Positions 1 through 8,218 of a DNA stretch of 28,413 bases are shown in pieces (positions within the stretch are counted from its first letter, which is position 1; the number at the start of each line of letters is the position of its first letter). Origin of the DNA: Mesostigma viride (Eukaryota; Streptophyta; Mesostigmatophyceae; Mesostigmatales; Mesostigmataceae); the NCBI GenBank assembly GCA_009746045.1, contig RPFO01001661.1, positions 5,001 through 33,413 of the forward strand, in the 5' to 3' direction. The position numbers and the translations under genes are program-made. Below the pieces are notes generated by a model, which saw only the letters and a list, made by a program, of their open reading frames with translations, was not told the DNA's origin and searched no databases.

Positions 1-385
1 TCATGATGTACAAGAAGGGCTCTGCTGCTGACCCTGGTAACTACCGGGGGTTTTGCCTCCAGAGCGCCGCGCTGAAGGTCTTCATGCGCATGATGGTGCA
101 CAAGCTCCGCGCCGCGTTGGACCCACACTTGGGTGAATCTCATATGGGTTTTCGCCGTGGTCCTAACACTGTCATGGCTGTATTTGTCGCGCGCCCGTTG
201 ATGGAGGATCGAGACCTTTGTGTCGCCTTTGCCCTGATGGTCTGCCGCTGGTCTTCATTTTTGTCGACTATCAGTTTGACACGGTCCTAGAGCTGGGAGG
301 CTCTTTGGGCCATCCTAGCTCTGGATCGGGTACCACCTGCGTTTATTGTTGCCATTCGTCAACATGATGGAGGCAGCATGATGCA
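1..385 (+). pseudogene. LINE-A reverse transcriptase, N-terminal fragment
   Basis: This is part of the reverse transcriptase of a non-LTR retrotransposon, cut off by the window edge. The translation from position 3 contains the finger motif DPGNYRG and, 40 residues on, ESHMGFRRG, which match the start of LINE RT domains (PGNYRGI, E.Q.GFR.G). The frame then breaks near 230. A second frame continues with FVDYQFDTV and then LWAILALDRVPPAFIVAIRQ, which fits the region around the first catalytic Asp and the following helix (LW..L...VP..fI..IR). The same RT appears to resume at 2375 after the half-LINE inserted here. It is frameshifted and not functional. Assignment to a LINE RT is firm; the clade is not. 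Confidence 0.85.
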
Positions 386-592
386 GACGACAGAGAGCCA
401 CGAGGTAGCCATGGCTGACGGCGGAGCTCATAACTTTCACGTTTGAGCACCGAATTTAGCCGTGAATATCACAATCGATGCGTCTTTCTACGACGCACAT
501 GCTGCTATGATTTTCCGAAGCTATTACGCAATATACGATGAGCAAACGCCTCTCGACGAATCGCAGTTTGGAAACTGCGATGAGCCAAGCAA

Positions 593-1932
593 ATGCGCCT
601 GCAGCTCCGGCTGCAGCTTCGCCTCCAGGCCTCGCAGGCCATGGTGACCCTATGTAGCCAAGCGTTAGTGGTTCACTCCTCCGCGGCCTCGCCATCGGCA
701 TCGCCAGAACCTAAACGCAGCAGCTCATCCTTTCCACGCGAACCGCGTTTCAAGCTAAAAACCTTCAATGTCGACGATTACGACTGGTACAACATTGCCC
801 CGTGCTTTGCTCTGGAGTGCATTTTCCTCGGGGATTACGCCTCGCTCCTTGAGCTGTGCCTCCACCTTCACAGCATCAATCGCCTTCTCGAGCCAGATGG
901 CCGCAGGCTTCAATGCCGAGATCTGCTGCTGACGGGCCTCCACTACAACCGGCCCGACCTTCAGCATCCGATTCTCTGCTCACTCCTCCAGAAGTCTGAC
1001 GGCGAGATCTGGTCCCCCACCATCTCCGCAGCCACATTCCGTTCCATCCTCACGGAAGCCTTTCAGCAGCACGTGACCCCCCTTGCTGCCGACGTAGCAG
1101 CAATCGGCGGCACGCTGACTGCTGAACTTCCTCACCTTTCCACCGCCATCGCCTCCCGTACCTCCACTGCCACCTCCACCTCCACCGCCGACATCAAAGC
1201 CCAGCTCCTCGACATTGACCAGCGCCTTAAAGACAATGCAATCGCCATCGAGGTCCTGCAAAACACCGCAGGCCTCATCGCCCAGGCGGTGAAGGACATT
1301 GCCGCCAAGCCAGCCCCTGCTGGCCTGGCCGGCGATGCTCCTCCCATCAGAAACCTGGGCGGACATGCATGCTCAAGCAACATACCACCTCCACCACCTC
1401 CGCCGTCGCAGCCCAGCTCCAGCGGCAGACGCTTGACCTCCGCGAGGAGGCCGAGCTTGCCAAGCGCAGCCTCAACCGGCCATACTCAAGAACTTCGACA
1501 CGGAGGAAGGTGAGAATTCCGAGAAGCTTGCACGTGCGTTTGAGAGCAAAATCCTTGCACGCATGGGCCTTCTTGGTGAGATTAAGCTGACCGCCCACCG
1601 CCTCCCCTGCGCGCGGGGTAAGGCAGGGGCGCCTCCGCTTCTTCTCATCTTTGAGAGGCTGCCCAGCGGACAAGATTTCGTTTCTCAGACGCCGCAAGCG
1701 GCTCGAGAAGACTCACTTCACCGTGGACGACGACTTTACCCTGGCGCAGCAACAACGGCGACGGGAGCTATGGCCGACCTACCTCCAACTCCGGCAGACC
1801 AAGGCGGGCCAGCCGGTGTACTGGAAGGGGGCGGCCATCTACGTCGGCCACAAGCCCTGGCACGCGACCCCTCGACCACCGCGGCCCCAGCGACTCCAGA
1901 AGCCCCAGCCTAGGGGAATACAGCAGCAGTAG
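593..1932 (+). pseudogene. L1-type ORF1 protein, copy A (frameshifted)
   Basis: ORF1 proteins of L1-type elements are RNA-binding chaperones that coat the element RNA. The frame opens at ATG 593 and runs to 1513. It holds a variable N-terminal part, a helical stretch (DIDQRLKDNAIAIEVLQ, about residues 205-225) typical of the ORF1 coiled coil, and a proline-rich run caused by a frame change. The C-terminal half lies in other frames: LLGEIKLTAHRLP (from 1566; RRM-like strand) and KISFLRRRKRLEKTHFTVDD to VYWKGAAIYVGHKPW (1675-1860; C-terminal domain), ending at the stop near 1932. Copy C gives the same order with fewer breaks. At least two frame shifts make this copy non-coding as it stands. Confidence 0.75.
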
Positions 1933-2350
1933 TGTAGAATAGTTAGACAGTGGCCTTGTACATGCCCGCCTACTACAAGCACTATCTATACCAGCTGAGG
2001 CCTAGCCTTTTTAGTCATGTACATGTGTGCCTATGATGAGCCACCCTCCAGATGATGCCTAGGTAGCTTTATTGTATTATGCAGTGCCCATGCAGGGAGT
2101 CACTCTCTGCTGAGACGCCATGCCCTAGCTTTTGTATAGCTATGCTGATCTTCCCCCCATGACAGGGTCCCCCTTAGCTGGGCATAGCTTGAACATCATC
2201 ATGGGGCTGCAAGTGCCCTGGTGCACCTAGAGCAAGGGTCGTTTACATTCCCACCCTTGCAGGAAGTAGCTTAGAATGTAATCAATGTATGATAGGCCAT
2301 ATGCCCCTTCTCTGGGCTATGTGCTACATATACTCCCAACGGAGTTATGT
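1933..2350 (+). other. 3' untranslated region of half-LINE A
   Basis: No coding potential is seen. The stretch aligns along its length with the reverse complement of 7800-8218 (3' UTR of copy C), sharing for example the CATGTACATGTGTGCC and GCCCCTTCTCTGGGC segments. It leads into the shared stem-loop and tail. Confidence 0.7.
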
Positions 2351-2374
2351 TCCTAATTAATTAATTAATTAATT
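2333..2374 (+). other. 3' stem-loop and TAATT tail of half-LINE A
   Basis: CTCC (2333-2336) pairs with GGAG (2341-2344) around a CAAC loop. It follows a GTGCTACAT box and precedes TTATGTT and a tail of TAATT repeats. The same arrangement ends LINE-A (3734-3747), copy C (7808-7819, minus strand) and 10758-10769. Such 3' stem-loops are recognition sites for the RT in some LINE/SINE pairs. Confidence 0.6.
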
Positions 2375-3766
2375 CGTCAAAGGTAGGAGGGCTCACAGGC
2401 AGTAGTGCGGACTGTGGAACTTCCCTTAACTAATAATAGGCACCACCCCACCATTCCCCCTTCACCACGGGGTGTGGCAAGGTTGTGTCCTGTCCCCATA
2501 CCTGTTCATTATTGTCGTGGATCACGTCATGCGCCATGCAGGCACGTGCGCGCTTTACTGCTCTTAAGGGGTTCGAGCCCGGCTTAGACATTCTTAACGA
2601 GCGCGAGCACGGCGGGGGCGGCACTGGCTACCGCCTGGCTGACGTGAGTTATGCGGGCGACACCACCCTCATCGCGCGCCCCGCGCACATTCAGACCTGG
2701 CTGGACTATCTGGGCTTGGAGGGGAGGGCGGTGGGGTTGGAGATTAGTGTCAAAACTGAGGCAATGGTGATCGGGGCCTCCAGTCGCCCACGGGTCGTTG
2801 CCGCGCCTGCTCGACGGGACAGAGGTCCCATTCCGGACGTGACCGCTTCAAACTGTTGGCCCGAGCATGCTCCCTGACACCTGTGCCGCCGACGATGTGG
2901 ACATCCGCATCGGCCTGCATGGCCTGGCCGGGCCAAGCGACCGCTCGCTCAACACCCGCTGGCGCTCGAAGGGCCTGGGCGAGCACCGCAAGCGCATGCT
3001 CTTCAAGGTCCTCGTCCTCACGGCACCTGCTTACGTATGGCGCCGAGGCGTGGACACTCACAGACCCACTAGCGGCTAAGCTAGACGGCACGGTTTACTA
3101 CAGGATGCTCCGACAGGTCCTGAATGCATGTAGGGTTTTCCAAGCGTAGGACGTACATTAGAGTCTTTGTATCACATGTGGTATGCCCCGTGTTTCGGAC
3201 GAGATCAGGCAGCGTAGGATAGCATTTGTAGTCCACATCTTGCTCGCACCAGCCAGGTCGACACGGCCCTTGGTCTGGCCGGCCCCCAGCGGCTTGGCCA
3301 ACCCGGGCGGCATATCCTGACCTGGCCCGGCCCCAAGGACATTCCGAGGAAGCAAGGTAAGCCTGCCATGAACTACACCTATAGATGTTGCTGGCCGACC
3401 TAAAGGTCCCAGCCCAGTTTGAACACCGCATCCACTCTCTCTCCCTTCTTTGGACTGCCATGCAGAACTGAACAAGAAGATGAGGTGGCAGAAGATTGTT
3501 CAGGCTCACACGCCAGCCCCTGTGGGCAAGCCACCCCCCCCAAGAGGAAGGGGCGTTTTGCTGAGTAGCGTAGGTAGGATTTTCTAGATCTAGACTAGAT
3601 AGCTTAGAGTTAGGTTATGTCGATTACGCGGCTTCTCCCCGCCACCTCCACCCTCTATAGCTCCCACTACAATCCTCCACCCTCTCCGGCCTCCGGGCCA
3701 CCCAACATGGACTGAATATGTAGTGCTACATGACCTCCCAACGGAGGCATGTTATAATTTTAATTT
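2375..3766 (+). pseudogene. LINE-A reverse transcriptase C-terminal part and 3' UTR
   Basis: This is the continuation of the RT broken at 385. In order: GVW-QGCVLSP near 2470 (RT block before the active site); YRLADVSYAGDTTLIA at 2629-2685, the counterpart of the YADD box with Gly where the second-to-last residue is normally Asp; LEISVKTEAMV, matching LINE motif 'K.KTE.M'; LLTYGAEAWTLT and YYRMLRQVLN near 3030-3120, matching the thumb-distal 'LLYG.E.W.L' and 'R.LR...' motifs; then IRQRRIAFV and a 'GRPR'-like tail to about 3590. Several frame shifts and stops are present. The 3' UTR ends with CCTCC/GGAGG at 3734-3747 and an AT-rich tail. The AGD for ADD change and the breaks make it dead. Confidence 0.8.
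3734..3747 (+). other. 3' stem-loop of LINE-A
   Basis: CCTCC and GGAGG form a 5-bp stem around CAAC. Upstream is a TGCTACAT box and downstream is CATGTTATAATTTTAATTT. This is the same 3' signature as the half-LINE copies. Confidence 0.6.
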
Positions 3767-3803
3767 CAGCTGGTATAGTAATCAGCTGGTAATGTCAGCT
3801 GGT
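3767..3803 (+). repeat. Three CAGCTGGTA repeats
   Basis: CAGCTGGTA starts at 3767, 3783 and 3795, at the junction between the LINE-A 3' end and half-LINE fragment E. It is a short local repeat of no evident function. Confidence 0.5.
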
Positions 3804-4174
3804 ACTGTATAGTGCATGTCGGTAGTAGGTGTGCACTGATGTACAAGGCCACGGCCGGCAAACTATTCTACACTACTACGTACTGCTGTATTCCCCTAAG
3901 CTGGGGCGTCTGGGGTCGCTGGGGCCGCGGTTGTCTCGGGGGCCGCGTGCCAGGGCTTGTCAGTGTGGCCGACGTCGGTAGTAGATGGCCGCCCCCTTCC
4001 AGTGCACCGGCTGCCCCGCCTTCATTGGTCTGCCGGACTGAGCTGGAGGTAGGTCGGCCATAGCTCCCGTCGCCGGTGTTGCCGCTGCACCAGGGTCAAG
4101 TCATCGTCCAGGGTGAAGGGAGTCTTCTCGAGCCGCTTACGGCGTCTGAGAAAAGAAAGCTTGTCCGCCGGGTT
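3795..4174 (-). pseudogene. Half-LINE fragment E (ORF1 C-terminal domain)
   Basis: Reverse-strand fragment matching the end of ORF1. The translation from about 4170 reads PADKLSFLRRRKRLEKTPF, then DDDLTL and RRRELWPTYLQL, the same C-terminal domain as in copies A (1660-1860) and C (8250-8460). The first 3' UTR bases follow down to about 3795. Both ends are truncated and the remainder of the 3' UTR is missing. It may be the displaced 3' end of copy B (6156-7253), because the two lie in the same orientation and together cover most of one element. About 240 bp is lacking between them, and unrelated sequence (4175-6155) separates them. Confidence 0.75.
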
Positions 4175-5368
4175 CTTAATAATTAACTCGTCGTCTGTCC
4201 CTGGTCCTAATTTTAGGACTACCGAGTTCAACTCAGTCCTAATTTTAGGACCTAATTTTGAGGTTTTGTAGAAAATTCGCCCCGGTCGCCGGAATATTTG
4301 GCAGAAAACTTTTCTCAAAATTTATTCTAATACTGCGTGAAAAGATCTTTCTTAGGCATATTTTTGGGATTTTTTTGGATTTGGTTTGGGCGGCTAACTG
4401 TACGGTCAAAGTACAGGTGGTAAGGGTACATTTTCACGTGAAACGTGAGTTCCGAAAATGCACGACCTAGCCATGGCGGCTTGCGCCCATGCATGCAGTT
4501 TACGTTTTCGGACGATTTTGTTGGACAAATACAGGAAATAGATTTTTTTATGTTCTAAAGATGATACTTGTAAGTCAATTTTAACAGGTTGCGGGGATGC
4601 GATTTACTGGGTGTCGGCACTGTTCTTGGTGGAAAAATCTGCGATTAGGCAGGTCGACGGAATGGATTACTACAATTGATTCCCGGCTCAAATCGAAGGG
4701 TTTAAAGGGTTTTTTCTACCTTTTATCATGTATTGTACATGTCGTAGATTAAGTCTAGTGGCAGTAAAGATTCGATTATTTCGACCACTCTGTCACGTCA
4801 TGATTTGTGTGCCGCAAAGTGCCACTTTTGCGGGCACCGCCTGGGCCAATGTAACGCCAGCCGTTCCAGGTAAAGCTGGAATATCGCTGCTTCATCGTTT
4901 TTTGGTATTCTTACATGAGTTTAAGCTTGCGATGCGCTGTCAGTTTCGAGTCTTGCTGCTCTTTCTTGACCGTTGCCTGCCCCTCTCTAAAACCATCTTT
5001 TTAGATGATCTTACCAGGCATTTGCCTTACCGTAGCGTGGCTGTACAAGGTTTTAGGTGCTGAATGGGTTAATACACTTTCATAGATGTTAGTTATTCCT
5101 TTGCTATGTTCATATTGCATGATTGTGTGGTCATGGGCTGCGTCAAGGGTACTGTCAAGCTTATACGGGTGAGTGAAAAATCTTGGTGATAAACCACTGT
5201 AGTTATGTGCCAGCAGGTATCTTGGCCATGTCATGGCAAGGTAATACAGTTTTATCCATGTCCATTCTTGTAAAGAACAATGAAATGTGACTAACCTACC
5301 CATTACATCGGTGGTTATCACTTATAATACATCCCTTTGTAGCTACGTATCCATACGCATTCCCTAGC
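4175..5368. other. Unassigned AT-richer stretch with no recognisable gene
   Basis: No supportable gene. Open frames up to 111 codons exist on both strands (for example 4728-5063 plus and 5001-5321 minus), but none has a recognisable domain. Base composition is AT-richer than the flanks. It holds a large near-palindrome at 4204-4251 and an 8-bp inverted pair TCCGAAAA/TTTTCGGA around 4451-4515. It may be the body of an unrecognised element inserted between half-LINE fragments B and E. Confidence 0.4.
4204..4251. repeat. 48-bp near-palindrome
   Basis: GTCCTAATTTTAGGAC occurs at 4204-4219 and again at 4236-4251. Each copy is itself a 7-bp inverted repeat with a TT loop. The intervening bases GGACT...GAGTT-C-AACTC-AGTCC are also inverted. 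The whole block folds into one hairpin with a 3-nt bulge and two central mismatches per arm. Confidence 0.65.
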
Positions 5369-5756
5369 TATATTCTGATTTGGCACGCCGCAAAGGTGAA
5401 AACCATTTGCGTTCAGTGCCGGTCCGCGGAAAACGCGATCTGCAAATGTTCTAATCCAGGCCGGAATCGAATTCAGGGCCGGGACCTCTCGCACCCACTT
5501 TTGCTGACTATAGGACGGACGTCTCCTGATCCTAAGGCATCGCCAGCTGACACCTACAGTCCAACCGCAAAAGTTCTCCTTTCCGGGGAGTGATGCAAGC
5601 CATTCGGATTTGGTACTAGATAAATCATTCGAGATCTGTGTGTGTAGGAGTACTACACACGTGTCCACTCGAGACTTGTTCAGTCTCGAGTCTCGACACG
5701 TGAGACGGGCTGAACACGGCAGGAACCTTCTTGAGAAGGGGGCGTAGCCGGTACTA
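5369..5756 (-). repeat. Structured ~385-bp repeat, copy 1 (possible tRNA-derived SINE)
   Basis: Copy 1 of a tandem pair with 5774-6155. The copies share almost the whole sequence apart from a few substitutions, a variable segment near 5458-5490, and a deletion that in copy 2 removes one side of the hairpin arm. On the minus strand the segment near 5470-5490 reads like a pol III B box (ATTCGATTCC in this copy, GTTCGATTCC in copy 2) after GGTGCGAGAGGT. A plausible A box is weak. A SINE or tRNA relic is therefore suggested, not shown. Strong hairpins lie at 5642-5662 and 5658-5702. Confidence 0.5.
5658..5702. repeat. Long hairpin in repeat copy 1
   Basis: CACGTGTC then ACTCGAGAC pair with GTCTCGAGT then GACACGTG around TTGTTCA. 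That is 17 bp of stem with small bulges. In copy 2 (about 6066-6101) the inner GTCTCGAGT arm is missing, so only the outer CACGTGTC/GACACGTG pairing remains. Just upstream, GTGTGTAG and CTACACAC form a second 8-bp stem. Confidence 0.7.
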
Positions 5757-5773
5757 TCGAGATCAGCCAAGTG

Positions 5774-6155
5774 TATATTCTGATTTGGCACGCCACAAAG
5801 GTGAAAACCATTTGCGTTCAGTGCCGGTCCGCGGAAAATGCGATCTGCAAATGTTCTAATCCACTGAGGCCGGAATCGAACTGGGGACCTCTCGCACCCA
5901 CTTTTGCTGACTACAGGATGGACGTCTCCTGATCCTAAGGCATCGCCAGCTGACACCTACAGTCCAACCGCAAAAGTTCTCCTTTCCGGGGAGTGATGCA
6001 AGCCATTCGGATTTAATTGGTACTAGATAAATCATTCGAGATCTGTGTGTGTAGGAGTACTACACACGTGTCCACTCGAGACTTGTTCAGTCCCGACACG
6101 TGAGACGGGCTGAACACGGCTGGAACCTTCTTGAGAAGGGGGCGTAGCCGGTACT
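5774..6155 (-). repeat. Structured ~385-bp repeat, copy 2
   Basis: Direct tandem copy of 5369-5756, separated from it by 17 bp. It begins with TATATTCTGATTTGGCACGCC like copy 1 and ends at GGCGTAGCCGGTACT, where half-LINE B begins abruptly. The minus-strand B-box-like GTTCGATTCC lies near 5873-5882, within CCCCAGTTCGATTCCGG. Confidence 0.55.
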
Positions 6156-7253
6156 GGAGCTGTGCTGCGACGGCGGAGGTGGTGGAGGTGGTGTGCTGCC
6201 CAGGTCGGGTCCGCCCAGGTCGGGATGCATGGAGGAGCATCATGCACCAGCCAGGCCAGCTGGCTTGGCGGCAATGTCCTTGAGTCCTTCACCGCCTGGG
6301 CGGTGATGCCTGCGGTGTTTTGCAGGCATCCGATGGCGATGGCGTTGTCCTGGAGGCCGCCTCCAGCGGCTGGTCCAGGTCGCGGAGCTGGGCGGTGATG
6401 GAGTCGGTGGAGGCGGAGGGGGGGGGGGGGGTGGAGGCGAGGACTCAGGGTGGCGGTGGCGCCGGTGGGGATGGCGGGGAGCTCAGCAGCCAGCGTGCGG
6501 CCCACATGCAGCTGCCACATCTGCAGCTATACTAGGGGCGTCACCTGCTGTGAGATGGCTTCTTGGAAGTGGTGGAGGAAGGTGGATTCGATCGGTCAAG
6601 AGGGGGGTGGCCCAGAGGTCCACGGCAGAGCGCTGAAGGATGGAAAAGAGGGCGGCGAGCTGAAGGCGCGGTCGGGACCAACCAGACAAGTGGTCAGGTC
6701 CGCGGTGCAAAAAACGGCCGTCAGATCCGGTGCGGAGGCGATTATGGCGTTGGAGGCGCTGGCACAGGTCAAGAAGGAAGGCGTACGACCCATAAAACAC
6801 GAGCTCCAGTACGTACCCTGATGTGTGGCATGCATCGAAATAGCGGGGTCTGTCGAAGTCAAAGGTGGGAAATAACCTGTCAACGTCAAAGTCGTGCTCA
6901 GACCAGCTAGGTTTGGCTGGGCGGCTGCGTTTGGGCTCGAGCGATGCAGAGGGCGAGGCCGGGAGGGGTCCAGGCGACCACCAGTGCGCGACTAGTGTCA
7001 CTGCTGCCTGCCGGACCTGAGGGCCGGCGAAGCTGCAGCCACAGAGCTGCAGACGGATTTTCAGGGCCTATGTAGCGCAGCCGCCAGGCTGCGTTGCGTC
7101 GAGGAGCGTTTGCTCGTCATATATTGCGTAATAGCTTCGGAATATTATATCAGCGTGTGCGTCTTAGAAAGGCGAAGCGATTGTGATATTCAGAGCCGAA
7201 TTCGGTGCCCAAACGTGAAAGTTATGAGCTCCGCCGTCAGCCATGGCTACCTC
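6156..7253 (-). mobile_element. Half-LINE copy B (5' part)
   Basis: Minus-strand half-LINE starting at ACGAGGTAGCC (7253), with the 5' leader shared by A, C and D, then ORF1. It stops at 6156 at a point equivalent to about 1420 of copy A, directly against repeat copy 2. It sits inside a LINE-A fragment: the flank at 7254 is the TTGCTCGCACC of LINE-A. The 3' half, stem-loop and tail are absent here, and fragment E may be the remainder. Confidence 0.7.
6160..7001 (-). pseudogene. L1-type ORF1 protein, copy B (N-terminal, broken)
   Basis: The minus-strand translation from about 7001 gives PSASLEPKRSRPAKPSW, FDVDRLF and LELVFYGSYAFLLDLCQRLQ, matching the ORF1 N-terminal domain of copies A (ALECIFLGDYASLLELCLHL) and D (ILELVFYGSHASLLALCEQF). 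A shift near 6520 moves the coiled-coil part to a second frame (GGGLQDNAIAIGCLQNTAG, about 6280-6340). Poly-G/poly-C runs at 6419-6430 accompany the frame loss. The C-terminal domain is missing, so the copy cannot make ORF1p. Confidence 0.7.
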
Positions 7254-7555
7254 GTGGTGCGAGCAAGATGTCCTACAAATGCTATCCTACGCTGCCTAAC
7301 TAATCTCGTCCGAAATGCGAGGCATACCCTGATACAAAGACTCTAATAATGACCTATGCTTGGAAAACCCTACATTCAGGACCTGTCGGAGCATCCTGTA
7401 AACCGTGCCGTCTAGCTAAGCCGCCAGTGTGTCCGTGAGTGTCCATGCCTCGGCGCCATACATAAGCACCGGTTGTCTCCTTCAATGATAAGCACCGTGA
7501 GGACGAGGACCTTGAAGAGCATGCGCTTACGGTGCTTGCCCAGGCCCGCAACATC
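7254..7555 (-). pseudogene. LINE-A fragment interrupted by half-LINE B
   Basis: Reverse complement of the LINE-A region equivalent to about 2965-3250. In minus order it carries AYVWRRGMDTHGHTGGLA, the MLRQVLN-region equivalent, CRVFQA, then the IRQRRIAF-equivalent ending at GGACATCTTGCTCGCACC, where half-LINE B begins. Stops and shifts are present. It joins a second LINE-A piece at a CAGATGTTGC microhomology (7549-7578). Confidence 0.7.
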
Positions 7556-7767
7556 TGGTCGGCCAGCAACATCTGGATGTAGTTCATGGCAGGTTTACCT
7601 AGCTTTCTAGGAATGTCCTTGGGGCCAGGCCAGGTCAAGATATGCCGCCCTGGTTGGCCAAGCCGCTGGCGGCCGGCCAGACCAAGGGCGGTGTCGACCT
7701 GGCTGGTGCGAGCAAGATGTCCTACAAATGGTATCCTACGCTGCCTAATCTCGTGCCTAATTAATAT
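7556..7767 (-). pseudogene. Second LINE-A fragment
   Basis: The minus-strand translation reads HEIRQRRIPFVGHLARTSQV, then PGRHILTWPGPKDIPRKLGK and PAMNYIQMLLAD, equivalent to 3200-3400 of the plus-strand LINE-A copy. This is the distal 'RQRRL.FVGH...GRPR' tail typical of LINE RT ORFs. It lies upstream, in minus order, of a more proximal LINE-A piece, so the two fragments are rearranged or come from separate copies. Confidence 0.75.
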
Positions 7768-7777
7768 TCTCTGGGAT
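7768..7777. repeat. Target-site duplication of half-LINE C, tail side
   Basis: TCTCTGGGAT, identical to 9773-9782 on the other side of the element. Confidence 0.85.
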
Positions 7778-7799
7778 TGAATTGAATTGAATTGAATTG
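7778..7799 (-). repeat. (AATTC)n microsatellite tail
   Basis: Four to five AATTC units (read on minus) terminate half-LINE C. A similar tract lies at 10496-10517. Confidence 0.85.
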
Positions 7800-7807
7800 T
7801 AACATAA

Positions 7808-7819
7808 CTCCGTTGGGAG
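7808..7819 (-). other. 3' stem-loop of half-LINE C
   Basis: On the minus strand CTCC, CAAC loop, GGAG. It is preceded by GTGCTACATATA and followed by TTATGTTAC and the tail. Confidence 0.6.
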
Positions 7820-8218
7820 TATATGTAGCACATAGCCCAGAGAAGGGGCATATGGCCTATCATACATTCTGAGCTACTTCCTGCAAGGGTGGGAATGTAA
7901 ACAACACTTGCTCTAGGTGCACTAGGGCACCTGCACCACCCAGAGTTTCAGGCAACACCCAGCTAAGGGGAGCCTGTCATAGGTGGGGAAGATCAGCACA
8001 GCTATACAAAAGCTAGGGCATGGCTTCTCAGCAGGGAGTGACCCCCTGCATGGGCACGGCATAATTAAATAAAGCTAGGTATCATCTGGAGGGTGGCTCA
8101 TCATAGGCACACATGTACATGACTAAAAAGGCTAGGCCGAAGCTGGTTTAGTGCCTGTAGTAGGCGGGCGTGTACAAGGCCACTGTCTAACTATTCTACA
8201 CTACTGCTGTATATTCCC

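Larger units (their letters stand above)
388..2374 (+). mobile_element. Half-LINE copy A (ORF1-only non-LTR element)
   Basis: A roughly 1985-bp unit with 5' leader, ORF1, 3' UTR and a TAATT-repeat tail. It begins at the GAGCCACGAGGTAGCC motif shared by copies B, C and D and ends in the microsatellite tail at 2354-2374, after the CTCC/GGAG stem-loop. Its 3' UTR (1933-2350) aligns with the reverse complement of 7800-8218 in copy C. It carries no RT and sits inside the LINE-A RT. A possible divergent target duplication is seen: CGTCAA plus related bases at 357 and at 2375. The insertion context is clear; the exact 5' base is uncertain by a few nucleotides. Confidence 0.8.

Noticed and set aside
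456-701. Minus-strand and short plus-strand frames in the half-LINE 5' leaders (also 7110-7346, 9504-9698)
   Set aside because: All four leader copies differ in these frames, and the conserved signal is at nucleotide level.
4820-4960. Possible DNA-transposase peptide (TWNGWRYIGPGG-like) on the minus strand
   Set aside because: Short, interrupted by stops, and without the catalytic motifs of any transposase family I know.
4728-5063. 111-codon plus-strand frame (and 106-codon minus-strand frame at 5001-5321)
   Set aside because: No recognisable motif, no repeat partner in the window, and length within chance expectation.
5318-5956. 212-codon minus-strand frame over the tandem repeats
   Set aside because: It reads a duplicated structured repeat twice (the same peptide pattern recurs), so it follows from repeat structure and not from a gene.
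5860-5960. A functional tRNA gene on the minus strand
   Set aside because: Only the B-box-like segment is good. The acceptor stem and T stem do not pair properly and no anticodon arm is convincing.
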